Notes under the pieces: generated by a model | Databases searched by the model: none | What the model saw: the letters and a program-made list of their open reading frames with translations, nothing else | Told to the model about the DNA's origin: nothing | Program-made: the position numbers and the translations under genes | Shown: one piece after another, positions 1 through 11,800 of the stretch | Layout: every line of letters begins with the position of its first letter | Numbering within the stretch: position 1 is the first letter of the stretch | Assembly: GCA_005281725.1 (NCBI GenBank) | Contig: SSBO01000002.1 | Location: forward strand, 634,902 to 698,901 | Direction: 5' to 3' | Length of the DNA stretch: 64,000 nucleotides | Origin: Wuchereria bancrofti | Taxonomy: Eukaryota > Nematoda > Chromadorea > Rhabditida > Onchocercidae

Positions 1-369
1 AATTATTAAATAGAGAAATGTTTAGATGTTCTTAGGCCTTTTATTTATTTATTTATTTTTTTTTTTGAAAGTCTTTCACGGAGAACGGTGATAATCTTTG
101 GCTGTATTCCTTTATCTCTTTTGTCGATTGATTGCGGCTTGTCTAATAGTACTGTATTTCATCGATTGATTGCAACTTATTTTACAGATTAATGATCTAA
201 TAATACTGGTCGTAACGGTTATCTTAGCAAAATATAAATAAGAACGATGATAAACAACATAGATAGCATAAATAAACAATGCATTATATTTTATGATAAA
301 TTTGTTTCATTTCGTTTTTTAATCTAAGATATCCTTTTCAAGTTTTTCAATGAATTTATTGTGTTACAA
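1..369. other. AT-rich DNA, no gene seen
   Basis: I see no coding exon, RNA gene or clear repeat here. It lies left of the first segment that is duplicated elsewhere in the window. Confidence 0.5.
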
Positions 370-715
370 ATTTTTGGCTTTTCTTTAAATAGTGTGGAAG
401 AAAAAGAAAGGAAAAGGGAGAAGAAGAAGAAGAGAGGAAAAAATGAAAGGAAGAATTTATCAACGATTGTTTTATTAACTTTTGAATATGTTATTTAATA
501 TATGTTATTAGCTCTTGAAGTATTTGTAAAAATTGTGCGAAGATATTTCAAAGAAGAAAAAACGGAAAAATTCCAAAAATACGGTAAAAATCACATAATC
601 ATTATCAGATGAATACCAAACTTTAACAACCGGTTGAAAGGCAATGTTTTTCTATGCTTAATCGATCAGGAAATAGTATGTATGAATGTGTTAACCGGTT
701 AAATAAAGGAACGTT
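370..715 (+). repeat. Duplicate segment A (copy of ~7350-7695)
   Basis: This stretch matches ~7350-7695 over its whole length with scattered substitutions. Shared landmarks are a purine-rich AAGAAGAAGAGAGGAAAAAATG block and two AACCGGTT motifs spaced the same way. Similarity stops just after GGTTAAATAAAGG.ACGTTTAAT; beyond it this copy continues into sequence matching ~12043. It is the first block of a mosaic that continues to ~3785. Confidence 0.8.
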
Positions 716-727
716 TAATTATCCCAA

Positions 728-925
728 AATGTCTAATTAGTTATGGATTTGGATTTTTCGTTCAGAAAATTCTTGTTTTATTTCAATTCTAGAGTATTTT
801 AATGTGTTTAATCTTTTCAAGTTATAGTGTTGGTTTCTGGTTGTTAAAATAAAATTTAACAGAAAGCATGCTTTTTATCTCGTTTCATTTGGACTTCTTA
901 GAAGTTGCTCAATAATATAGATATT
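728..925 (+). repeat. Duplicate segment B (copy of ~12043-12240)
   Basis: The block beginning ATGTCTAATTAGTTATG aligns to the intron after ced-4 exon 7 (~12043-12240), with several substitutions and a short deletion near 870. It contains no ced-4 exon. It abuts segment A on the left and segment C on the right. Confidence 0.8.
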
Positions 926-929
926 TTTT

Positions 930-3035
930 TCTGTTATTATTGCATTAATCATTGTAATTCTTATTTTATGCATTCAATTATTTCTGGGAACTAAATCTTG
1001 TGCTAAATAGAGTATAACAAATGCTTGTTGTATTTATGGAAATTTAAAAAAAAAATTGATTGGTATGTTTTTTGTGTGATAATAAAAGTTGTGATAATTT
1101 GCATTCTTTTCCCAATAGTTACTACATTTTTTAAGAAAAAAATTATTCCACTAAATTTACTTGTATAATTCAAATTTTTGTATAAAAAAGCTATCTCAAA
1201 TATATTTGAAAAATTTTTTTAAAGAAACTATAGCATGGCAATTTATTTTATAATTTCTATTTCATATTCATAATCAAAATTCTATTAAAATATCACTTTA
1301 TACAATTTGAATGTTTTCGTGCGGTGTATTTGCATTGCTCTTTGTTCGTTCAATTGATGTTATAGCAGAAGAATTGGTTGAACATTTTTAATTTTTTCTT
1401 TCAAAATCCTTAAATGATTTGCAAAAAATTGCTCTTGTCATTTAAAATCAGCATTTAAATATATCTGGTATTACGATAAGTAATAAAATATTAGAGGAAT
1501 TATAAATGAATTTTTCTAATTTCAGTTAGAATTAAAATTTAGACTTCGATTTTTCAACTTAATCTTAAATTATTATTGCTTATTTTATTAAATTTGAAAA
1601 ACTCATATTTCTTTAAATTTATCAATGCATATAACATAAATGTAATGAGTAATTTACAATAAAATTTTAGAAATTTCATTGATTCATTTTTTCAGTTTTA
1701 ATTGAAGAAACTTTTGTAGAGTAACATAAATGAAACAAATTTGCTGATGCGAAATATACTTGCATTTCGACGTATGAGATATGGCTATTACAAATTTCCA
1801 GTAATAATAATTCTTTCCTTCTTTTTTTATTCAAATTTTAAAACGTCTAAAATAATGTTAAAAATTTTTTGCTTTCAGAAACTATTGAAAATTATAAGTG
1901 ATAGACAGATATTGAATACGTATATTGATGACGATTCGAAATTTGATGAGGTTAAAATTTGATTTTAAAAAATTTCTGGAGAGCAAGATTTTGAAGAAAT
2001 TATTTCTTAAACAATGTCAAAAGTTCTCAGACTGAAAAGATTACAAGTTTATGATTTTTAATGATAAATGTTACTCAGTCATTTAACAAAAACATTGATA
2101 GCAACTTAACCATACAACTAAGTGGAACTACTAGTATAGTTTTTTTGATATCTGATATCTAGTAATTAACTACCTAGTAATTAATTTCTGGTAATTAAGT
2201 TCTTAATGATTGGCTTTTCTGACTAATATTTTAATAAATTTTTCTTAATAAAGATTAAATTTGTGATGTTTTATAATAAATGTTGCTTATTATTAATAGT
2301 GCAAAATAATATTTTCTTAATAAATTTATGCTTTTTGTTTAATGCGAAAATTTTCGATCAAATTTTGGTGTGTATGAAATAATAAAATTTTTACTCATTG
2401 CTCAGTTTTTTTCGATTTTTTAATCTTTCATTTTTTTTTAATAAATTGAATTTTTTTTTAATAAAATTTAATAATTTCATAAATTTATCTTACAGTGCAT
2501 TACCATATATTTCTTTTATTGTTTCAAGAAAAGTCACTTTTCAATATGGTGTTTATAGGAAGATTATTGTTTTTAATTATCATTTAAAATTGTTTATTAA
2601 TGGTAAACAGATGCAATTTATCTAAATTCAATTTTAAAGTTTAATCTTAAACACTAAATTTAATCTTAAAGGTTGGATTCTAAAGATTTTTGCTTCATTT
2701 AATCTTAAAGTTCATAAATTTGATTAAATTCAAATTGAAAATTAAATAACACATTATAAGAAAATAAAATTTTTTTTTTAGGTGGTTGTTCCTGAGAATG
2801 AAATTGAAGAAAAAAATGCAGCAAATTTGATAAATATTGCTTGTTATGATCATGCTGGGGTACCATTTCCAGGTTTTCTTTGTCCTCTGATTAAAATTAT
2901 GGCTCATGAATATGGAAATTGGCGAAGTAAGGTTTGAATTTTTCTTCTTTCTTTCTAATTTAATTAGTTTTAAATTAAAATATACATAATATATGAAACG
3001 AAAAAAATAGGATTTTATTTCATTATTAGAATTTT
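930..3035 (+). repeat. Duplicate segment C (near-identical copy of ~18665-20773)
   Basis: About 2.1 kb repeats ~18665-20773 almost base for base. I saw an 11-bp deletion near 1117, a few homopolymer changes and substitutions near the left end. It carries the last ~23 codons of the MSP-domain gene (stop at 1008-1010, with Gln-Leu and Cys changes against the intact copy) and the first three exons of the Cys-rich gene. It ends at the N at 3036, after which sequence matching ~58397 starts. Confidence 0.9.
1747..2931 (+). pseudogene. Truncated copy of the Cys-rich three-finger-like gene
   Basis: Exons 1747-1800, 1879-1950 and 2782-2931 correspond to the first three exons of the gene at 19485-22597, at a constant offset of 17738, with the same splice sites and reading frame. 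The later exons, holding most of the cysteines and the C-terminal CCCKGDFC motif, are missing because the copy stops at the N at 3036. It could make at most a 92-codon N-terminal fragment. I call it a truncated duplicate, or an assembly product, rather than a gene. Confidence 0.7.
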
Positions 3036-3036
3036 C
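3036..3036. other. Single ambiguous base at a segment junction
   Basis: This is the only N I noticed in the window. It lies exactly where sequence matching ~20773 (left) changes to sequence matching ~58397 (right), so it is probably an assembly join or consensus conflict. Confidence 0.9.
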
Positions 3037-4205
3037 NATTTAACTAACTGCATGAATATTACTTCTTAATGTTATTGCATGAATTTTATGTGGTTTGACT
3101 AACTGCATGCTCCTGTTTGGTACTTATATTAATGCATGTACTAACTGCATGTTTTTGTTTGCTACTTATCCGTGCTGTATGTTTAACTAACTGCATGCTT
3201 TATTGCTACTTATTGCTATTGTATTCATTTTATGTTGTTCAACTAACTGCAGGCTTTTGTTTGTTACCTATTATTGATGCATTCGTTTTGCATGGTTGCG
3301 TGGAATTAATGCGGTTAAACTAACTGCATGCTTTTGTTTGGTATTTCTTATTGATGCATGTATTTTGCGTCGTTTAACTAACCGCGTCCTTCATTTATTG
3401 TTATCATACGTATTTTACGTGTTCGACCAACTTATTCTTTTGTCTGTTACTTATTCTTATTGCATGAATTTTACGTATTTCAGTTGGCTCAAGCTTGTTT
3501 GAGATTAACTGTTCGTGTATTTCAAATTCAATTAGTTCATTTTAGTCGTACATTCAGGAAAAGAGGAAGAAATAAAAATGTGCAGAATGCAAGAAGTCGG
3601 TGTGCATTTTCAATTGGATCTCGACAATGTTAGTTTACCATGAACTTTTCAGAGGTCTCACTATTTTCAAACTAGTTGTGGAACTTTTCAAAATTTAGAG
3701 TTCCCGTTTTAATTTTTTGAATTTGCGAATTAATACTATTAAATATGTTCTTACAACTACTAGAAATTACTGTTATTGTATCATTTTATGAATTTCACGT
3801 AGTTTAACCAGTCGCATGATTTTGTTTATTACTTATTTTTGATGTTTCTATTTTACGTCATTTAACTAGTTGCATGTTTTTATTGTTATTTATTGTTGTA
3901 TGCATTTGCGTTGTTTGACAAGCTACATCTATTTTTACTTATTGTTATTGCATGCAGTTTAGTTCAACTAACTGCATGTTTTTGTTTTCGTGATTTTTTT
4001 TTGGTAGTCTATTAATATTGCATACATAAAGTGTGTTCTAGGTGATTTGACCATGTATTTTTCATGGTTTTTTTTTAATTAACTGCGTGCCCTTTTTTTA
4101 TTACTTACATTTGATGTATAAAATTTACGTTTCTAACTAACTGCACATTTTATTCATTACTTGCCATCATTGCATGCATTTTACGAGGTTCAGCCAACTG
4201 CCTTT
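3037..4205 (+). repeat. Degenerate minisatellite, small array (segment D)
   Basis: The sequence is built of ~55-60 bp units carrying ACTAACTGCATGCTTTTG, TTACTTATT and a TGCATG(A/C)ATTTTACGT part. Bases 3037-~3785 align with 58397-~59130, including the non-repetitive stretch with GAAAAGAGGAAGAAA. From ~3785 to 4205 further divergent units follow that are absent from that position in the right-hand copy. The hydrophobic open frames inside are repeat translations, not genes. Confidence 0.85.
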
Positions 4206-5667
4206 TTATTTTTGGAGAATTTAAATTTTGCCATTAGAAATTAAATTTATAAAAATTTTTAATTTCTTTTTCTTCCAGATTTTCGAATCCATTTTATTCT
4301 CAATAAACTATTGAAGAAATGATCCAACTAATTAGTACTTGGTTTTTATTTGAAAACCTTCTAAATTTCTTTTTCAATATCGCACAAAATTAAGACTTCT
4401 TCAAAGAATCAATTTCACCGAATGACGTCGAAAGGCAAGAAACATTCCAGTACGACTGATATTATAAAATTAAAAAAGAAAAATTTGATCACAAATGGAC
4501 TCATTATTATCATCAAAATTTCCGCCAAACATAACTGAATTTCTTTTGAATAGTAAAAAGTTAGGTTTTGCCAAATTTTATTCTTCAAAATTTGTCTTAA
4601 AAAATTAAAGGAAATTTCATACTTAAGTTCATTTCAGAGCTATTAAGTTTATTTTTGATTTTGAAGACATTTAGTTTTATTCTAAAAAATTTCGAAAATT
4701 CTAATCTTTTCAATTGTATTTTTTGGTACAGCATATCAATATCAATGAAGGTTTTATCATACTTTACAAAAAATCAAAATGAATGTGAGGATCGAGCATT
4801 TTTTGTTTTTACAAAAATTAATAATATTTTAAGTTTCTATTGATAAATGCGTTTTTACTTCTGGTCTTTAAGTATTAGTAATTAAGTATTTTTTCCGTGA
4901 TTTTTTTTAATTTATTTGTTTTTATTCTTTAATTCCTGAATTTGACTTATTGCTAAATTTTTATTAAAAACTTAAATTTTTATATGAAATTATCTTCTAT
5001 ATCTTATATTATTTAATATTATTAACATTTGGTTTTCAATAATTAAATAATAACAATTGCTTTTCAATACATAATATAATTTAATTTTTTCCCCGCTCTT
5101 TCAAATGTTTCAAATAGTCAATAATATAAGAAATAATAATATTAATTGTTCCTTTTTAGATTGTTTTTTTGTGTATGTTTTTAGACTCAAATAAATAATC
5201 ATTCAATGAATCATAGATCATTAATCGATGTTATACAGTACACTTTTCATCACTATTGATCATTTCTGTTTATTTTGTATCAAAACAGCGACAATCACAG
5301 TTTTGCATAATTAAATAACATTTCAACTATCATTCAGATTATACTGACAACATCATACATCACTTAGTAACATAATTTAGTTTGTGTCATTTTGAATAGG
5401 CGAATTCTTTCTTTCACTCAATTCATAAGTATATTGTTTTATTGAAATTTAAAATTTAAAACTTATTACATGAAATAGATAATGAATTGTGAATGATAAA
5501 AATGTTTAAGATAATGACAAATATCTGTTTATGATAATTTTAGTGGTAATTTATGTTTAAACTTGAGCAAATTGAAATTTCATTTGAATACTGCATGCAT
5601 TTAGCAATCATTTGTCCCAGCTTTTTTTTTCTCGTAGAGGATTGATTATAGGGTGCTAAAATTACGA
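4206..5667. other. AT-rich intergenic DNA, no gene seen
   Basis: I see no exon with supported splice sites and no duplicate of other parts of the window. The right end is the presumed 5' flank of the sushi-domain gene. Confidence 0.5.
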
Positions 5668-7214
5668 ATGATCAAAATTATTACAACGAAAACATTGGTT
5701 TCCTTTCATGTATTAATTGAAATTCAGCAAATAACAGCAAGTAAGTGCTCGTTTTCCTTTTCAGTAAAATTTATTTTATCCCTTATTAATCTTATTGTGA
5801 AATAATGATGATAATGCTAAATAATAATAAATGATAATAATAATTAATAATAATAACAACAATAATTATTATTATAATAACAAATAGTAATAATAATAAT
5901 CTATTATTATTGTGTGCATTATTACTCTTTCATATTTCTCATAATTAATTGTTAGTAGGAAAAAAGAGACAAAAACAATTTTGCAGTGTTCTGTCCACCA
6001 TTTAAAACTCTAATTAACGGCGAAATATCTTATTTACCTTCTTCATCACAACCAATAATAGAAGAAGGTACAATGGCATTGTTAAAATGTAATAGAAATT
6101 ATGTAGCAAATGGCTCGGTGACCACTTTTTGCGAGTCAAATTCTCGATGGAACAGAAAAATTGGTAAAGATTAAATTAAATTGAAATTATTCAAACTATA
6201 GTTTAATTCATTATACTTTAATTATTCCTTTCTTCTATTGATTGAAATTAAATTGCAAAAATTTTATCAGGAACAATCAATGTAAAAGAAGAACATTTTT
6301 GTAAATATGAAAATTGTAATTGAATCAGTCAAGTAATTTTAGGTAAATGTGTTCTCTTGGAATCTGGTAAACCGTGCCCACAAATCGAATTTTTTCCTGG
6401 TGTCATTCATTACATAACGGTTAGTATTGAAATCAATAATTAAATGTTTTCACCGACGCAAAACTTATTTCAACAGCTATGGAATCAGAAGAAAGATTTG
6501 AAATAAAAGGACTTTAACGTATAAAGAAGACGAATAATTCAGTGTTTATAGCCTGATATGACCAACGAAGTACCACGAACGATGCTTGCTTCGGGTACGA
6601 GAGCCATCTTTATATGTGATCCGGATTTTGCACTAAGAGGTGAATCTCAGTCATTCTGTTTCGATGGTAGATGGTCTACAGAGCTGCCAAAATGTGTATC
6701 AATTTGGACAGGACATGCTCTTATAAATGCAAAGTATTGTGAGGCGATCAAAGTGAATAATAGCACGGTAAGTTGAAATAAACTTTCAAAATTCATTTAC
6801 TATTAATAATAAAGTTGCTATTATTGTTATCATTTATTATTATTATTGCTATTATTATTATTAATTATTACAATGTTAGTTGTGGAAAAAATATTTACTG
6901 GTTAACTAAGTTTAATAAAGATTTGGTCAGTTTTTTTAGAAAGTCATAAAAGAAAGAAGCAAATTTGTGAAAATTTATCAAATAATTCTTTAAATTGAAG
7001 GAAAATGTTTCATTTATTTCAAATGAAGTTGTGATATTGCTTTGCTTTAAAGGTAGTATACAGTGGTGCTGCAATTGATGATTCCAAATATAATCTTAAC
7101 ACAATAGCAGTAGTGGAATGTGATCCAGAACACGTTTATTCCGGATCATCACAACACGTTTGTATGGGATATGGTAAATGGTCCGGTCGTTTGGGACTTT
7201 GTATTGGAAACTGA
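5668..7214 (+). CDS. Small secreted protein with three sushi (CCP) domains
   Basis: Five exons join in frame: 5668-5740, 5987-6163, 6343-6419, 6552-6767, 7053-7214, giving 234 aa. Three sushi modules have the expected four cysteines each: C27/C59/C73/C86, C95/C131/C145/C157 and C172/C204/C218/C231. A Trp precedes the last Cys of each module (SRWNR, GRWST, GKWSG), and a Gly precedes the third Cys in the first two modules. The first ~24 residues (MIKIITTKTLVSFHVLIEI) are moderately hydrophobic and could be a signal peptide, but a weak one, so another first exon is possible. No membrane segment or other domain follows. CCP modules are adhesion or complement-control type binding folds; the partner here is unknown. 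The domain call is firm; secretion and the exact start are inferred. Confidence 0.8.
5816..5910. repeat. (TAA)n/(ATT)n imperfect microsatellite
   Basis: Runs of ATAATAATA switch to ATTATTATT, so the tract can fold back on itself. It lies in the first intron of the sushi gene. A similar TTATTATTATT tract is at ~6812-6872 in the fourth intron. Confidence 0.8.
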
Positions 7215-8849
7215 ACTATGATTCATTCTTTCTATTAACTATTTGCTTATCACTGAAATGTTAATTTTTTATCAAATAGTTTTTTCTTTTCTTGGAAGTA
7301 ACTTTCATGATAAAGTAATTTATTTGATGTTATTATTTTACGATGAAAATTTTTGGTAATTTCTTTAAATAGTGTGCAAGAAAAGGAAAGGAAGAGGGAG
7401 AGGAAGAAGAAGAGAGGAAAAAATGAAAGGAAGAATTTATCAACGATTGTTTTATTAACTTTTGAATATGTTATTTAATATATGTTATTAACTCTTGAAG
7501 TATTTGTAAAAATTATGCGAAGATATTTCAAAGAAGAAAAAACGGAAAAATCTCAAAAATACGGTAAAAATCACATAGTCATCAAATGTATACTGAATTG
7601 TTAACAACCGGTTGAAAGACAATGTTTTTCTATGTTTAATTGATCAGGGAATAGTATGTATGAATGTGTTAACCGGTTAAATAAAGGGACGTTTAATAGA
7701 TTTCAAAAAGTTACTTACATGTATTACTAAAATTCTTGCTTATTACTTCAATTGTTTATCAAATGTATCAAAATAATATGATATTGATCGATCAAAATAG
7801 AATAGAAGAACTTAAAATGCTTTTATAAGATTTCTTTGCATTTATAAGAAGCAAAACACTGAAGTGTTTTTTATAGTGTTGAAAATAATGAATTCAACAT
7901 TATACCAAACAAAGTAGTCGAACATTTTGCTTTTTGGAATTGCCTCATTAATTTTATTATTGATTTTTAAAGATTTCGAATTTTGAAATTAAATTCAACT
8001 ATTTCGATTAAATTTGTTATTAAATGCAACATTGAGATTTAAATGCAATGCTAAATAATCCGAAAGATATCCGTAAATATCACCACTTATTTCATCCAAT
8101 TTCATCTGCAATTATCATATTCTTAAACAATTCACCCTTCAGGTATTCTACTTGACACATTTCCTTGCAACTTCTCACCCATATATTTAAATTACAATTA
8201 GTATAGAAGGTATAAATTAAATTTTGAGCTGAATAAAAATAAAACATTGAGTGATGTTATTCTATTGCAATCGTACCTAACATTTTTGTTTACGTTGCAA
8301 CACGTGAAAAACGTGATCAATAAACAATACGTAATATTAGATAACCGTTACACTTTCAACAGCATTAAATTATAAAAAAAAAATTGTTTAATTATTTTTG
8401 ATTGTTAAAATAACAATGTTAGAAGAAAACGAGTTATATAGTATGAAATTTGGAGAGAATTAGTCATTGATGAGAATGAAAAAAAAATCTTAAGACTGAA
8501 ATTATGATAAGATTATAACATCTACAGAGTTATATTAATTGAAATTTGATAGCATTTTCTCTCATTAAATATTAGAAACGAAGAAAGCACTGTTAGAGAG
8601 GAGAGAGTAAAGATGGATAAGGTTAGCGGAAAGACGAAATTGTAAATAATTTCGGAAAATAAAAAAGGAACAGTAATAGAAGATAGAGATGATAAAGACT
8701 TTTTTATTACAGATTAGAGTTTTCTTTTCATTTATTTTTCTGTTTTTCAGTTTAGATTGATTCATTCTGTTATTGAAATTATTCCCATTATAATTTTTTA
8801 TAACTTAGATGGTAATTTATTTAAACAAACAACAGTTTCTTTTTGTTTC
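7215..8849. other. Intergenic region between the sushi gene and ced-4
   Basis: It holds the intact-side copy of duplicate segment A (~7350-7695) and otherwise AT-rich DNA. I see no supported exon. The right end is the ced-4 promoter and trans-splice region. Confidence 0.6.
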
Positions 8850-8851
8850 AG
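8850..8851 (+). promoter_or_regulatory. Probable SL trans-splice acceptor of ced-4
   Basis: TTTTTGTTTCAG ends eight bases before the ced-4 ATG, and no in-frame upstream exon is visible. This is the usual arrangement for spliced-leader addition in nematodes. Confidence 0.6.
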
Positions 8852-8859
8852 TTTAAAGA

Positions 8860-11800
8860 ATGTTATTGGAAAAAGATAGTCGAATATTAACGATAGCTAT
8901 GGAAGCATTAATGCAGGATTTCGAACCACGTGATGCTATTCCGTTTATGTGTTCTGAGGAAATCTTTACTGATGATCAACAAGAAGTTATCCTTAGCATG
9001 GTTGGTTTGTTTTTTTCCCTCTTTCTTTTTTAACAAATCTAATATTTTTCATTTTTTAAAGTGATTGTTTTATTTGTTCGGATTCTTGTATTTTCATATT
9101 TTACATGGTTCATTGCTTTTTTTTCCTAATTTGATTGTCCTATCACCTTTTTCACAAATTCTCCAAATATACAATAATGGCAAAATAGGAACTGTCAATG
9201 GGAACTGTCTAAATTTTGTGGTTTTTAAATCGGTGGAGTAAATTATGTAAAGCAGAGAATATACTTCAGTGGTTAATATAAAATTTTACGATTGTTCCAG
9301 TTGGACTGACGCATATCGGTCATTATTGTCACATAATTTTTTGTGCTGATTTCATATATTCATATAGTAGTCCTCATATATCTTTTTTATGTAGTAGTAC
9401 ATGCAGATGTAAGAAAGGTATATTAGATGGAAGTAATTTGTTCTTAATACTCAGAAATAGTTAAAAATTATTGATAGTGAATATGATGGACTGGATGAAT
9501 ACATGATTTGTCTGGTAGAAGATACGAGTAAATGGGACACAATATAAAAAACGGGCTCTTTCGTGGGGTGATGCTACAGTGATCATTTTGTTCTGAAGTT
9601 AAATCAGTGTAGAATAATCTTGTAAGAATTTCTGAAATTCAGCTTTGTTCTATTTTTGCTTCCTATTTGTTCATTTTTATTTGCAGCCTAAACTTCTACT
9701 AATCTTGCTCGAATTCATATTCACTTATAGACAAGACGTGCGCTACGTGTGGTGGAATTTATTCGACAGTATCGGAAGTCAGCGAATGCCCTTGATCCAT
9801 TAATAGCATATTTCGAAAAATATGGACAGAAACATTTGGCAAATCTTTTATCAAAAAATTACATACCTGAAGAGCGGTCTTTATTAACGCCTGCTGCATT
9901 AGAAGACCGACTTTTCCGAGAAGGAAATGTACCGAGACTACCTTTTTATCGCGTGTTACGAGTAAATTTGTTGGAAAAACTGAAGAGTTTACTGGTCAAT
10001 CTGTCATCGCAAGGTTTTGAAATTTCAAGTCCGTAGAAATCCAGATTTTTACTTTTTGAAATAGGTTAGAAGATAACAAAGTATTTTTTTTTATACTTAT
10101 ATCGAGGAAGATCTTCTAAATTTCTTTATGCGATTTTTTAAGAACAGTAAGATATTTAACAGTGAGAATGAGAGTACGAACAGTAAAAATATAAACGGAA
10201 CAAAGAGAAAGGAATAAGGAAAAGACTAATAAGCAAGATGAAAATTATAATTAGTGCGCGATGTAAATGTTTTGAATTACAATTTTGAATCTATTTTCTG
10301 AGTTCTTGTTATATTTCCTGCAGCTTTTGATTTGAGAAATTTGAACTATGTTTAGTTTACGTCCTATGCACCTTTATAAGTTTGAAATTCATCACCTATT
10401 AATATTGCTTGACTTTGCAATTTTCCCATTTTACTACCTTTTTCCATGAATTTCAAACTTCAGGTGATTTAAAACTACTTTCATGGCGTATATTTTTTCA
10501 CTGTGCTTTCCTAATCCAGATTTTGAATCGTTTAATTTCATTTCTGTAAACTTTTCCATGACTTATCCATCTCATCCGCTTTATTAATCAACAAAAATTT
10601 TCATTGCAGATCAGTTTTGGCTTGTCGTTCATGGGTTTCCTGGTTGTGGCAAAACTTTTTTAGCTGCTACTGTTTTTCATTCTCATCCAATATTACTAAG
10701 TCGGTGAGGTTCATAGTATCTACTATTTTATTTACTTTTGTTTCATTTTGTTGCAAAGCTGATTGCATTAAGTAATTTTGGTTTTGTGAAAATTTCTGAA
10801 TTATCCCGAAATCATTTGCCTATTTCGCCCTTATTTTGCTCCATTTGTTACTTTTTTTTTTCAAATCAGACTAAATCGAAATCGGCTTACAGCTTTCTGA
10901 ATTATTTGATTTTATAGATATTACGAACACGTTATATGGGTTGAGGATGGTCGTACCAATATTAATCAGTTACCTGAAGTTTTTTCAAATTTCCTATTTT
11001 TAGCGACTGATGCATTGGTTTTAACTGGAAAAGAAACTCCTATACAATTCTTACCATTGGTGAGTTTTTAGTTAGGAAAATAAATAGAATATTGCTGTTT
11101 ATCATTTTTATTATAATTATAAACAATAATATACATCACGGAGTCTCGATAAATTGTAGAGATGTTACTGTAATGGATACTGTTTTTCATTTTCATATTA
11201 AAAATGTGTGTATATGACACATCCATAATTGTTTATTTCAGGCTAAAACTGCGTTGCGAGAGAAGCCAAATACATTGGTAGTTCTGAATGATATTTATCT
11301 TCAAGAAAGTGTGCGTTGGTTCGACCAGCTAAATGTTAGTTTCTGTTTTTAGAAATTAAATGACTAAATAACCTACAGATTTTCTTTGCTTTTAATTATT
11401 TTGCAGTGAAAACCTTCCTCATCTTTTCTCATAATTTTTGGCATAAATAAGTTGCCTAATATATATTCACCCGACGATGAACATAGATTAGAAGATGTGT
11501 TGTGTATTTATGTTATATTAATTGATAATATCTTTCTGAATAACCCAATTTCAGTGCCGTATCCTTGCAACAAGCCGTAATTTGGAAGTATTCCAAGTAT
11601 CCTCTTCAAATCCCATATTTTTTGAAGTTGATCCACCTGGTTTTTCTTTGACCGAAACGGAGGATTTGTTCCAGCAAATACGTTCTTCCACTACGATGAC
11701 TTCATCTTCTTATAATGATCATCTTTTTCACATTCATAAAAAAACAATGGGCTTACCTGCACTTCTTGGTATAGTGAGGCAACAAGCATGCGACAGTAAT

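Noticed and set aside
711..730. SL1-like string GTTTAATTATCCCAAAATG
   Set aside because: It differs from SL1 in the core and is formed at the junction of duplicate blocks A and B.
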